64,000 nt of DNA from the NCBI GenBank assembly GCA_013399855.1, contig VXAY01002056.1:1139033-1203032 (forward strand), given 5' to 3'. The position numbers were made by a program, and so were the translations under genes. The DNA is from Oxyruncus cristatus (taxonomy: Eukaryota; Chordata; Aves; Passeriformes; Cotingidae). Positions 26,401 to 38,590 of this stretch are shown in pieces. The notes below the pieces were generated by a model. That model did no database searches, was not told the origin of the DNA, and was given only the letters and a program-made list of their open reading frames with translations. Position 1 is the stretch's first letter; each line of letters opens with the position of its first letter.

Positions 26401-29400
26401 GTTTATGGCTGTGGGGTCTGTATTGTAACAATACGTTCCTTCCCAACATCACATGAGGTTATTTAGAAATGATGGGCTATGTATTTACCAGCGGGAAAAC
26501 ACCTGAGATGGCTTGTACTGAATGTGTTCCTTTTGTCAGGAGATCGATCCATGAGATAAAGAATAAAAAAGGAAAACAGAAAACTTGCAGCTGTACATTT
26601 TTGATGTGAAAGTTTTGCAGAGAAGCAGGTGGAGAGGCTTTTGCTTTGTGACTTGGGTCAGCTGCAGACAAGTAGTTTGGCTACCTCTTCCTGCCTGAAG
26701 AGTGGAAAAGGAAGAGCCTGTTATGAACGAGGGGTTTTTATACACATGTTTACACAAAGTGTGGAAATTATATTCCTCTTGCAGTCTCATCTTTGCTACT
26801 GATGGCTTGCTGTTGGCAAAGCAGATGTTTCTCACGGGGTATTGCTTGTCTGTTTGCAAACAGCTTCTCCCAGAGACATTCCCAAGAGCCCGTGCTTTGC
26901 TTGTACACTGGTGTTTTTCTCCAGTAGTCCTTGTCACCTTTTGTGACCCCAACTCTTGCAAGCCTTTTTTGAAAGTTTCATTTCTTCCAAGTGCCTGTCT
27001 GGTTTAAGTATGATAATTAGCTCTGCAACATGAGTTTCTCCATTTAAAACTATTTTAAATTATTTCTGGGCGTATATGTAGTAGCAATATTTAGTAACTG
27101 GCAGTATCAGTTTCACCAGAACACCAACAGAAAAATATTCAGTCTGTATTAGGAGGTAGCTGCTTTTGTGGACCTAAAGCAATAGAAAAATGGGAGTGTG
27201 TCATATCATTATACCAAGACAGTACTATTAAAAGGGGGAAGTTAAAATTTAAATACAATTTCATGAAATGTATTAACATCCTTAGGCATTTAGGAAGTAG
27301 AGTAGGACAGAATTTATTATTATTATTTAAATGAATAAAAATTTGAAGTTTCTCTGTGTACTGGGAATTGCAGATTTTAGCTGGCTTTTTAACTAGGAGA
27401 TCTGGATTCTTTTCAAGTTTCATCACTTTTACAGCATCCTGTTTAATGTCCTGCTTTCCCTCTGTCTAAGATCAGGATAATTTCTCACTGTTTTGCTGGC
27501 ACAGTGAGACATTTACTAGGATGGTGAGATATTTTACTAGGATAGTGAGCAATTAAGTGTGGCAAATTAAGCTTTGCAAGTACGTTGAGCTTCTCATGTG
27601 AAAGCCTCTACTGAAATATGGGCATTGTTTTTCTGAGCAGGTGGGATAGAGGACTGGTTGAATTTTGAAAATCTTAAGCGAATACAGTTCTTAGCAGCAC
27701 CTTTAATATCATCTACTTGTTAGAAAACCTGGAACAATAGCCATATTATGGATTTTCTGTAGGACCCCTGACTTTAAAGGTGTACCGTGAGATTTCAGCC
27801 TTCTGTTCTTGCCGTGTTCAGTCTCAGAAATAATGGCCTCTGTATTGTTTCCCTAAAGTCTATATTAGAACAAAGTGTAATAACACTGGTGCTCGATTCA
27901 GAAGGTGGTAAAGCATCAGTGCCTGCAGCATTATTCACAGTAGGAGCACTATATCTAGTGCTGACTAGCTCCTACTATATCAGCAAGTGACAGCAAACTT
28001 GCTTGACTACAGTTAATCTAAAACAGCTCTCTTGAGCAGAGTCCTACAGGAAAGCACAGAAAATTGTGGTTTGTGATTAGTGTTAATCCTGTTTGGGTTG
28101 ATGATGATCTATATAGCTAGATACTGTATCAGTTACTTTTAGGATACCAAATATTTGTTATTAAAATTACCTCACCTTTTATGCAGCTTCAGGGGTTTTG
28201 AAGAAGTGTCAGGGGATGTGGTTATAGAATCTTTTCAAGACATCTTAGCTCCCAAAATACTTACTCATGGGGTAAGAGTCAGCTTTCCAGCTGCTCTTTT
28301 GCATACATAACTGGCATAATGCAAAGGGAGATCATGCAATCAAGAATGCACTGAGAGCTCAGCCAAATAGGAAGATGAGGCCTACTACAGTTGTTGACAT
28401 AAATAGGTATTGAGACAAGCTCATTCCTGATCTTTTACAGTTTGTCCTTTTAAAGTATCATAAGGCTTCCCCAATTAGCTCCCAGTAAATCAGAAGAATC
28501 TGACATTGATTTCCGTGGGATCAGAGCAGGCACACATTACAATGAGTGTTTCATTCTTGCTCTGAAAAGAGTTCTACAGCAGTTCTTCTGTTACGTGCAT
28601 GTCCCTGCAGCCCCAAAGCCCCTACAATTCTTAGATTTGTGTGTGGAGGAGGAATTGGAGAGTGGGTTTAGCAGAACTACCTCAGGAAAGTTACTGGTGA
28701 CCTTTGAAAGTTTTTGGCTTTTTTCCAGGATGATACATTCTCACCATTCCTGCGAGAACTGTCTGTCCCTTTAGAGCACTCAAGTCTACTTAAAATTTGG
28801 TCTGATTGCTCAACATTGCTCCAGCAACCATCAAAACTGCTTTGGACTCTATCTACTTACATTGATTTTGGCCCATGAACAAGTCTGTGCAATTTTCTGA
28901 AACATATTTTAGGGTTTAGTTTCCAAGGTGGCAAAGAGATAATTTTGATTCCTAATGTAGATCCTCTGTTGAAGGGTGCCTTCAGCTAAGCTGATAAGAA
29001 ACAAGTATCAGACCATGTAGAACCCAGTCCCTTTCTGCCTTACTTGTTCATTGGGAATAAGGTAGAATCAAATCTAAATGATACAGGCCAAACCAATTAA
29101 TGACTGAAGTCCATCAAAATTACTCTAAATCTTGGACCCACAGCACAAGACATGGGACAGGCTTTGGCATGGCTGGGGAATGTGGAAGCTGTTAAGGAGA
29201 ACTACAACAAACAGCTGGAGGAGCTATAGGAGTGCTTTCTCTCTTACACGAGTTAATTGAACGGGGTTGTAGAAACCTTCTCCTTCTGTAGAAAAAAAAA
29301 CCCTCAAATACTCTAAAAAATGACATTTCTAATTTTCTTCAGTACGAAACAATTGCTTCTGTGTGTGTGTACGTCCCAGTAGTCCCAAAGTCTCTGTAGA

Positions 29401-29882
29401 CAGCCAGAAGATTTATATTTGAGTGAAAGCCACTGCATCGCACACAGGAGCTCGTGAAAGTACAGTAAACATCCTTCAAACAAATTCTCATGTGCCCTGA
29501 CTACAAAGTAAATGAAAAGCAATACACAGGGTTGGAAAGAAACCACATTTCTAGGTTGGTTTCAATAGACTCTTAGTTTTCCCAGTGTATTAGTACCCAC
29601 TCCGAGTCTGCTGCATCCTGCTTTCTCCCCCTCAACACAGCTGAGCTGCACTTTGTCTACCACTGTGATATTTTATGGAAAACCAGCATATCAAGGTTTA
29701 TCTTTAAAACAGTAAAAATAATAACTGTTGGTACTTGTGTGAGGTCTGGATAATTTGATCTCTTAAAACGTAGCCAATAGAGACATAAAAATAACAGTTT
29801 TCTTGCCATGCTAAAGAAACAGGAAAGAAAGTAGATTAAAGCAAAGTCCAGGGTTAGTTTAAATACACTGAGCCATATCGTG
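23429..29882. other. Unique non-coding DNA
   Basis: No gene is supported. The largest frames are 26536-26961 (-, 141 codons) and 26702-27007 (+, 101 codons). They overlap on opposite strands and contain no motif I know. A short tandem duplication lies near 27504-27544. Confidence 0.5.
27483..27554. repeat. Short hairpin followed by a 20/21-bp tandem duplication
   Basis: tctcactg (27483-27490) and cagtgaga (27502-27509) form an 8-bp perfect stem. Directly after it the unit gtgagacatttactaggatg (27504-27523) is repeated with few changes at 27524-27544. A partial third start follows at 27545. Confidence 0.7.
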
Positions 29883-29946
29883 CCATTGATTTTTGAACAG
29901 AAATCCCCACTGAGCTCAGTGGGGATTTCTGCTTAAAAATCAATGG
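29883..29946. repeat. 64-bp near-perfect palindrome with no spacer
   Basis: The left arm (29883-29914) and right arm (29915-29946) are reverse complements over 32 bases with two mismatches, meeting at the central palindrome ctgagctcag. Weaker symmetry continues outward to ctgag at 29868 and ctcag at 29965, which suggests an original element of about 98 bases with later indels. It could be a foldback or MITE-like DNA transposon remnant, or a hairpin-forming ancient repeat. I cannot assign a family. Confidence 0.92.
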
Positions 29947-31075
29947 TGCAAAACGACACCCTCAGATTAAGATACAAAGATGGAGGATGAGGCTTAATTG
30001 GTGCCTCCTTGTCAGGATGGGTTTCCCCTATAGAGGGAGTCACTGCTCTTTCCATTAAACAATTAACAGTAAAACCTGGAGGACCTTTCGTGCAAGAGGA
30101 GTGTCATTCTATCCTTATTCCTATTGCAAATCTTAACATATATTAGATTTCACTAGTTTCATTAAAACAAACACGGAGACATATTAAATATTAATTTTAT
30201 TTAGATTTTAGGTACTGTTAAGAATCTCTGTTGGGAAGTAGACTGTCCTGCCTAGGCAGAGGGAGGCATAGGAGTGTAGCCCATGCTGTAGTACTGTACA
30301 CACCTAATAGACTGAGGAAAAAAGCTGAGACTTTTTCTGTGGTGTTTTCTGTAATAAGAGTAATTTCTTAGCCTTTAGTCAATATATATCAGAATCTGAC
30401 TTCTGAGAGGAAGCAATCATTTGGCCTGTTGTCACAGATAGGAAAATAAAGCACAGCATCACTGCATGACTTGGCTGTGTTGTTCCAGGAAAGGGATGGC
30501 AGGGATGGTGAAAACTGTGTCCCCTTCTCCTGAGACAGTTACAAAGTCTCTGTCTTCTCCTTGGAGGAACTCACGGCTGCCTCTTAAGAGGGCATGTTTC
30601 ATGTGAGGAAGAAAGATGGCCACAGAGTACATTTTAGGAAAAGCTAATTGCAACTATTATTGTTAAAAGTGGATTAGATGATGAAAGGTCTTTCTGAAAA
30701 CTCTACGATCAAAGAGGGGAAAAGAGGACGTGTTTGAAGAAAAAAGTTCCTGCAAAATGGTTGACAAGGAATGAGATAAAAGCTGACAGTAGAATTCCAG
30801 ACAGAATTCTTATGACTTTTGCCTATTCTTATCTGCTTGTGATGAAGGAAGCAATGGTCCTTTGAATTACAGTTGTAATTCATCTTATTGGTCCACAGGG
30901 CAAACAAAAAGTTTGGGGACTTATTGCCATTACAAAAAGCAGTACTGGGTGTTACTCAGAAAAGAAATCTATTGTGGTAATGCCAATAAAAGAGAATTTA
31001 CTGATGCTGAGACAAAATTTGACTGGAGGGTTGTCCTGCTGAAATAGACAATGTAATCTAAATACTCTTGACTTT
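29947..31075. other. Unique non-coding DNA
   Basis: No gene. A stretch at about 30431-30476 resembles the core of MIR/L2-type ancient repeats in a gapped alignment by eye. It is too weak to call. Confidence 0.5.
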
Positions 31076-31290
31076 AAAAAACAACAACAAAAAAAACCAA
31101 CAAAAAACAAACAAAACAAAACAAACAAAAAACCCACAAAAAAAAAAAACAAAAAACCCCAAACAAAACAAAACAAAACAAACCCCAAACAAACAAAAAT
31201 AAACAAAAAACACCAAAAAACAAACAAAACAAAACCACAAAAAAACAACAACAGAAAAAAAAAACCACCAAAACCCCCCCCACACCAAAC
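31076..31290. repeat. 215-bp A/C-only tract, (AAAC)n-like
   Basis: Apart from one T (31200) and one G (31254), every base in about 215 positions is A or C. The order is irregular (aaac, aaaac, acccc and similar), ending in a run of nine C near 31274-31282. It is therefore a degenerate simple repeat with extreme strand asymmetry. Long open frames on the minus strand here are translations of GTTT and code only for F, L, V, W, C and G, so I do not treat them as genes. Confidence 0.95.
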
Positions 31291-31663
31291 AGAAAAACAG
31301 TATTTTCCTGAAAAGAAATTATGGCAAATTTGCTAAGAATTGTGCAGTTACTATAATCCAGCAGTGGACACTTTGAGACATAAATTCCCTGATTCTTGCA
31401 TAGCCTTGTCAGATCTATTCAGGATTTATTTCCATTACGAATGTCAATCTTTTCTTTTCTTTAAAGAAAGCATCTCACATTAAAAGGTTGTTTTCTGTCT
31501 CTGGGTTCCGCAACTTGAATGTAAAAACTCAAATTTTTTTGTTTCCTGAAGAGGGGAAAGAAAACAATCTTTATGTAAAACTTTTTCTTTCAATCTTATC
31601 CACACTCTAATGCTTCAAATTGCATATATTGTTTAATGTATTAATTCCAATAAATACTTGTCC

Positions 31664-31667
<4 letters not shown>
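31291..31667. other. Unique non-coding DNA
   Basis: About 380 bases between the A/C tract and the poly-T tract. I see nothing in it. Confidence 0.55.
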
Positions 31668-31706
<39 letters not shown>

Positions 31707-31819
31707 GGGGCAACATGTGTTTCACAAAANNNNNNNNNNNNNNNNNNNNNNNNNNNNNNNNNNNNNNNNNNNNNNNNNNNNNNNNNNNNNNNNNNNNNNN
31801 NNNNNNNNNNNNNNNNNNN

Positions 31820-31851
<32 letters not shown>
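31668..31851. other. Assembly gap (90 N) between two poly-T tracts
   Basis: 38 T (31668-31705) are followed by 24 called bases, 90 N (31730-31819) and 32 T (31820-31851). The called bases after the first tract (gggcaacatgtgtttcacaa) are nearly the same as those after the second (gggcatacaggtgtttcaca, from 31858). The gap probably does not hide unique sequence. The two sides look like one poly-T locus represented twice. Confidence 0.9.
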
Positions 31852-32837
31852 CTCTGAGGGCATACAGGTGTTTCACATAAACAGCTTTGTCTGAGGTGTG
31901 ACTGAACTGCAGGGAGAAGTTTTTTAGTCTTTGGCTGTGCGGTTTTGTTTACATTGTGTCCTGTGTTTTGTATGAATTGTTTTTAAGTGTTAATTGAAGA
32001 GGAAGTCATTCAACGGGGAAAAAATTACTTCTTAACTATGCTTTTGACATTGGTTCTGATGCGTCCCAGTTCAGCCTAAGTGAGGAGACTATTATTTGGC
32101 AGGTCTGCCTATAGCTCAGCAGTGGCAGATGCAGCTGTGCCCATTTGGCACACAGGTTTTTAATTTTGTAATTGGTAGCTGGCCAATAACAACCAGTTCT
32201 GTATATTTTCTGTTAAATTGATGGGGGAGGAGTGACCCACGACTGCTGTATATGCAAAGAACGTGCAACAGCGCTGGGGCTGTAGCTGTATCCATCCCAC
32301 TGATGGCCTTCAGGATTGTAGTGAGGGAATAGTCAGGTGTAAGGGTTGGGAGAGGTGCCTGAGTTCTCGTATTTCCTCATGTAAGGGGTTTGGTGTTGCC
32401 TTGGCTTTTCGCGGCTGACTGAAGAAACTGCAGGTTATGATAGTGCATATGTGGGGTTTTAAGTGTCATAGATTTTTCCAAGGTCCTTTGACAAATCAGA
32501 TGTTTCCCAGACAGTTTCCTTATGTAATTGCACAAAATTTGAAGAACAGAGGATTTGTGCACTTCTAGAAGTACAGTAGAAGAATCTGGAGAGTGCCAAG
32601 GCTATAGTGTGATGTTATCTAAACAATGTGTTATAGATCTAGTGTTTAGGACTTTTTCAGTCTGTTGTGGAGCTGCTTCTGTCCAGAACAGATCTGTAGC
32701 CTGTGTTATAAACAGTATTGTATTTTTATTATGCTTCTGTAGGCAGCATATTCTCTACTTCCTTTTCATCCTCTGGATACAGTCATCTTTTCATCTTGCT
32801 GGATATCTCAGCAGAGCATCATTACTAACAGAAGGAT
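31852..32837. other. Unique non-coding DNA
   Basis: No gene recognised. A 108-codon frame at 32555-32881 (+) runs into the CR1 fragment and has no similarity I know. Confidence 0.5.
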
Positions 32838-33050
32838 ACATTGGACATCAGGAGCAATTTCTTCACAGAAGGGGTTGTTAAACATTGGAATGGACTCCCC
32901 AGTGAGGTGGTAGAGTCACCATCCCCAGAGGTGTTAAAGAAACAACTGGACGTGGCACTCAGTGCCTTGGTCTAGTTGACAAGGTAGTGATCATTCAAAG
33001 GTTGCACTTGATGATCTCAAGAGTCTTTTCCAACCTAAAGGATTCTGTGA
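32838..33050 (+). mobile_element. CR1 LINE, 3'-terminal fragment
   Basis: The + strand reads in CR1 sense: caatttcttcacagaagggg, then aacattggaatggactcccc, then gagtcaccatccccagaggt, and finally cttttccaacctaaaggatt with the terminal attctgtga. This is the 3' untranslated region down to the true 3' end. The 5' end is truncated at about 32838, as is normal for CR1. It is moderately diverged and contains no coding part. Confidence 0.93.
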
Positions 33051-35104
33051 GAAGGGGAAAGTGAAAGAGATTATGTAAGGGGTGCTGTTAGTTGCTTCTT
33101 CTCATATGGGATGTGATGACTTGAAACACTCCCAGTGTGAGGGTAGACGGTGTGTGTGGCACAAAATCTTCATCAAGAGACATGATGAGTTGTCAATAAG
33201 AGGCAAAGAGTCAAAAACTACAGATTTGGATACCCCATCTGTCTGCTGCAGTTTGTGTTAGAGGAAGATGTATATATCCTTTATGTTTCAAAGGTTGGGC
33301 ACTGATTAATCTGTGATTGTTATTTATTATAATTGTCAGGTGTGGATTAATGTTTGAAGGTGCAGCATTTCTTCTGAACCTTTGTTTTATTGGAAGGAAA
33401 AGTTCTTCCAGCGACTTTGCACTGTTCATGTTCCTTTTCTTAGACTTGCTGATGCTCATAAAAAGATCTGTGAAAAAGAAGCTGTGAAAATGCTCCTTTA
33501 AAAGTTAATTCCATTCTGAGCCATCATGTCTTTTCAAGGCTCCTCAGCACTTGAGCCCCAGGTCACAGTGCAGAGATAAAAAATATGTATGTTCATAATT
33601 AGCTTATAAATAATGCAGTGTTCTCATTCAGACTTCATCTTTTCAACATGCCCATGGATTATTGTTCTCTCTGCAGTTAAATTTCTGAGCACTCTGTGGC
33701 CCAATTTTTCCACAATTTGGTAGGTTAATTCTCCATTACAACGTGCTTAAAGCCCAGAGAATGCAGTGGTGGGGAGTCTGGGTAGGCACTGTGTTTGCTT
33801 TTCATTTGTTTTTTTCTGTCAAGAATGTAACAGATAAATGATATGGTGCTTGTCTTCAGGTATGAGTTTGTATAGCTGGAGCCTGAACTGTTGATGCAGT
33901 TAGACTCATGCTTCACTTCTCTAATCTCAAAGTTTTTATATTATAGATAGAGCTAGATTGAGGTTGTTTGAGGCTGAGATGCTCTAATAGGTAGTTTAAT
34001 AGAATAAAGAGTGTGAAAGGGGTACAGAGTTCACGTGAAATATTTGGACATAAAAATGAAAGCACCCTTCAGTTTCTTGGTAAACAACCTCCAGTGCCTC
34101 TTGAAAATCTTTAAAGGTTAGCCCATTTGAGAGGAAAATAAAAAAAAAAAACCCTTAAGCTGAACAACATTTGTTAAACAGATACCTTTTGTTTGACAGA
34201 TGCTTGCTAGTCAGATTTAATAAACAAGAATTTTGAATGGCTGCTGGTAACTTGCACAGAGCAAAAAGAGGGTCCACAGTGAAATTCACCCTAATTACCA
34301 CTCTGCTTATACTTTTTGTCGAATAGGTGCTGTTATTGCTCTCTGAACATGGATCATGCTGTAATTTTCAATGGAAATTTCTGTGGCAAAAGGGCAGAGG
34401 GTTAGAAAAACTTGATGAAACACCTACAGTTTTTTTATTATGCAACCTCCCAAAGGGAAAGTGATCAGAGGGAGAGAGTCAAAAAGAAGACATGTCCTAT
34501 AGAAAGGAACAACTTGTAATCTCTCTCTCTGCCTCCACTCCTCAACACCTCCCACATAACTCTGCAGGGGCCTCTTCCCCCTGGAAGTCTGTATCACATG
34601 TACCCAGAAACCATCCTATAAATACAGGAGCCTTCCTCGTGCTCTGGTGTGTTCACAGAACTGGTGAATACCATTGATTAGAAGAGGCTGAAAAATAGCA
34701 ACACTGAAATGCCTTTTCTATTCCTTTTGTATAGATGGAAAGGTGTGAGATCTAGTCTAGAATAGGAATGCTGCTGCAGACTCAGAACATTACCTAACTT
34801 GGAAAGAGTTACAGAGGATGAGTGTGCTATTAGAAGACTAGAAAAGAAGAAATGTAAAGCCTCTCATAAAAATAAAAGGGGCAGACAGGGAAAGGAGCCT
34901 ATAAACAATATTCTAATCCTGTCATTGTAAGTGTCTGAAATAGAAAAAATGTTGAAAAACAGTTAAGATAAGATAACCACAGCATAGTTAATAAAGAATA
35001 GTTCATGGACAAAAGTAAGGAGATATTGGTTTAAATCCCAACTCATGCTGCCTTGATTTGGTTTTATGCAGTAAACATAATGAATAATGATGTAGTGAAA
35101 GACA

Positions 35105-35134
35105 TGTATATATATGTGTGTGTATATATATATA
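35105..35134. repeat. (TA)n/(TG)n microsatellite
   Basis: About 30 bases alternating T with A or G: a TA run, a TG run and a second TA run. Confidence 0.9.
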
Positions 35135-36545
35135 AAAATCTGCTTCTGCTCTCCAGTTTGGGGACAAGAAATTTCAAAAAAGATTTGAACCATCATTTCT
35201 AGAGGTCCTAAAGAGAAGCAAGATCTGTCTAAAAACATGAAATGTATAAAAAGATTTAAAAATTTCAGGATTTTTAGGACAAAGAGGAGTCCAAGAGGGA
35301 CATGATAATATTTATGTTCATAAAGATTATTGCAGAATGAAAATTCTGAGTAGGAGTTTGTGGTGACCATAATGAGTAATAGACTTAAATCACAGCAAGA
35401 AAGATTCTTTAGGGAATGCTTTCTAAAGCAAAGATACACTCTTGGGGGAATTTTGAAGTTTCAGTTGCTGGAGTTCTCTAAGAAAGGGATGGGAAAGTGT
35501 TTTAGAAATGATAGAAGTATAATCAATCCTGCCTTGGGCAGCACAGCGATCAGTGCTGTGCAGAGACTCCTCAAAGCCCCCTGAAGTTCTCTGTTTTTGT
35601 GGTTTTATGCAGTGGTATGGTGAAAAGTGGTGTTTGGTCAGAGCAGCTCATCCATTTCTCCAAGACAATCTGCATTGTTCAGGGAAGGATGTGAGGGTCC
35701 CATGTTCCCACTATGGGAATCACTAGTGAAGGGTTTGTTGCGCTGCTCAGCACAACCAACGTTGTTTTCGATAAAACATTTCATCTCAGACTTCCTTTGA
35801 ATTTGTTATTACATGATGAAAGACTAGTTTGTGGCTTAATTCACAGATTAGACAACACTCTGTAATGGAGCTCCTTCCACGTGTGAGTGACACTGATGTG
35901 TTTGCTGTGTTGGTGTAAATATTCATAGGGAGATTTTTTGCATTATCCAGTCTGTGCACAGACTATATTGTGGTCTTGAAGAGATTTCGAAGGGATAAAC
36001 AGAGACTGAATGCTCATGCAGTAGGAAGTGACAGTGAATAAGAAATGAAAACATTCCACTTCCTTTGGTTTGATAGCAAATACTTTTTCTGCATTGTTTT
36101 AGATGGTTTACTTAAAGTTTATTTAGTCTTTAAGTGAGAAACTGCAAACATAACACAAAATCTTTCTGTTGTTTCACAGAGAATTCATTCATTGATAAAA
36201 TTGACAAAATAGATTAAATTAAAGGCAACTACTAGGTTTTTGAATTGTATAGAGAGCCATTCAAGGCAGAGTGAGATAGAACTCTTAAGGTATGGTCATT
36301 ACATACTATAGGAATAGTATAGGCTTTAGGTTGCATTGTGGACAGTCTAAACCTTTCAGTCATTTGCTGTTTCTGTGCAGGTCATTGTGCCTGCATGTGA
36401 ACGGAGGTTAAGGATGTGTGCAGTCCAGATTTTAATTCAAGAAAATCCTAAGCAGTAAAAATCAAAACTTACCATCTCAGTAGACTCTGATTTAAACCTC
36501 TCATGTTTAGGTGCATCAGGGAATTTTGGGTGACATAATGTAGTT

Positions 36546-36605
36546 AGTTTTGGTTTGGTTTGTTGTTTTTGTTCTTTTGTTGTTGTTGTTTTTCTTTCTT
36601 TTTTT
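36546..36605. repeat. T/G-rich low-complexity tract
   Basis: About 60 bases of ttttg, ttg and tttc repeats, including four consecutive ttg triplets. It is the complement-strand counterpart of the A/C-rich tracts elsewhere in the window. Confidence 0.8.
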
Positions 36606-38010
36606 CCTGTTAACTATGTGTCTTGCTGCTTATATGAAAAAAACCCCACTATTGTGCATCTTATGTGCTCCACAGACCAAATGTTGAACTCCCCCTGGTT
36701 GCATGACTCCTTCCCCTGGCTGAGTTGGACCGATCATTTCACAGGTTGCTCAGTTTAGATAGACTTAAGAACAGTGATATTAGGGGGGAAACCCCAATAA
36801 CAAAGCAATGCTGGTAAGCCTTTATGAACAGCAAATGTTCAATAATACTCTGATTCTATAAGATGATGTGCTGCTGAGTTCTTTGATCTGCCTTGTTTTC
36901 TTAATTGCACTTTTTTATTTCTGAAAGGGCTTTCACTGGCAGAAACCTCCATAGGAAGTTTATTTTATTTAGCCTTCCTCAAAGGCTCTTTTGTCAATTT
37001 ATTCTCACAATAGCAAGATATGCACATGCAGTTAATCAATGCAGGTTAACTTTGTAATGGGAAAGGCATTCTACGTTTTTGGCATCAGTCTGTGTCTTTT
37101 CTCAATTATAAAGTCTCTCACAGGGCTAAGCATTTGTCTGGTAGGTGTGTGTATCAGCCACAACTTAATATTCAAAGGTCAAACTGCAAAGATCTGGCCA
37201 GTGTGATGGCATCTTTGCTCTTTAATAATCAGATGGGATGTCTGTGATGTCTTGAAGCGCTTCTTCTAGGTGGCAGTGTACCACTGCAGCAGTTAATTGC
37301 CTGTTAGCTTCTTGGATCAATGTAAAAGAGAGATGTGAAGATTTTTCCAAAGTCTATTTTCTTTTTTCCTCCCGACACAGCTCTATTTGAGCACTTTCCT
37401 CTGATTTATCCAAGAATAACCTGTGTATGTGAGAGGAAACTTCAATACTCAATTTAAGTAGCTGCCATGGAGGTTTTTTTTCCAAGGTTGCTGAAGGAAG
37501 AGGGGAATTTTTGCCTTTTCTACACTTGAGGTTGATGATTATTCACTGCACTGGGTCACTAAGAAGAAGTTCTGTCTTTTCTCAGTTGCCCAGGCATGCC
37601 TTGGTGCTGTGCCTCCAGTGGGGTCAGACATTCTATACCATTTTTAAGCTTTTTCCCATGGGGAACTGCATTAGTTACTAATAGAACCTATATAGGCCTC
37701 CTTCCTTGTCCAGTCATTACTGTTTTTTTCTTGGTTCCTCTCTGCTTTCCCTCATATATCCAATGGCTCCGTGTGCAGCTACATTTGTTTGCAGCTGAGA
37801 TGAGCAACCTTACTTGCTGGACTTCTAGGACAGGCTTTACTAAAGCACCACTGACTTAATGATCACTGAGGACATTCTGTTTTAATGCTCAGCCACACGC
37901 TATAGGAATAATGTGTACGGATGCAAATTTCTGCCACTGCGGGGACAGCGTGCAGCTGTGTCCACTGCTTGTGTCTGGGGATGTGTTGCATTCATTTTGG
38001 GTAGATATTG

Positions 38011-38590
38011 TAGATTCATAAAATATCTTGGGTCGGAAGGGACCATTAAAGGTCAGCTTGTCCAACCCTCTGCCACAGGCAGGGATTTCTTCAGCTAGAT
38101 CAGGTTGCTCAGAGCACCATCCAATCTGACCTTGAATGTTTCCAGGGATGGGGTCAGATCAAATCTGCATCACATCCAGATAAACAACAGCTGTAGCCCT
38201 TCCCTTGTCCACTGATGTAGTCACTCCATCGTAGAAGGTCACTGGGTTGGTCAGGCAGGACTTGCCTTCGGTGAAGCTGTGCTGGCTCCCCCCAGCCTTC
38301 TCCCTGTTTTCCTCGTGCCTTAGCACAGCTTCTAGGAGGATCTGCTCCATGATCTTCCCAGGCACAGAGGTGAGGCTGTGACAGGTCAGTAGTTCCCAGG
38401 GTCCTCCTTTCTACCCTTTTTAAAAATATGTGCAATGTTCCCTTTTTTCCAGTCACCAGGGACTTCACCTGATGGCTGTGACTTTTCCATTACGGAAAGT
38501 GGCTTGGCCACTACATCAGCCAATTCCCTCAGCACTCTGGGGTGGATCTCATAAGGTCTCATAGACCTGTGCAGGTTCCCCAGGTGTCAG
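38011..38590 (-). mobile_element. CR1 LINE with reverse transcriptase fragment joined to its 3' end
   Basis: Positions 38011-38155 are the reverse complement of a CR1 3' end (cataaaatatcttgggtcgg, then a block ending in tttccagggatgggg). From about 38175 to 38590 the minus strand is CR1 ORF2, with broken reverse transcriptase sequence that includes ..MEQILLEAV.., ..[11 protein letters not shown].. and ..VVYLD.., the last being the start of the polymerase motif-A region. The catalytic part beyond motif A and much of the 3' untranslated region are missing between the two pieces. The copy is therefore internally deleted and carries stops and frame changes. It is a dead element, not a gene. Confidence 0.92.

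Larger units (their letters stand above)
33051..38010. other. Unique AT-rich non-coding DNA
   Basis: No gene is supported. The 158-codon minus-strand frame at 34963-35439 is rich in Y, I, F and H because it crosses the TA/TG microsatellite at 35105-35134, and it has no recognisable domain. Confidence 0.5.

Noticed and set aside
26536..27007. Overlapping frames of 141 (-) and 101 (+) codons
   Set aside because: No similarity, no splice context, and neither strand is favoured.
30952..31288. Hydrophobic F/V/L/C-rich frames that look like membrane proteins
   Set aside because: They are translations of the A/C-only tract on its T/G strand.
31607..31894. Frames running through the N gap
   Set aside because: They contain only poly-T/poly-A codons and unknown residues.
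34963..35439. 158-codon frame on the minus strand
   Set aside because: It crosses a TA/TG microsatellite and has the low-complexity residue mix this creates. No domain is visible.
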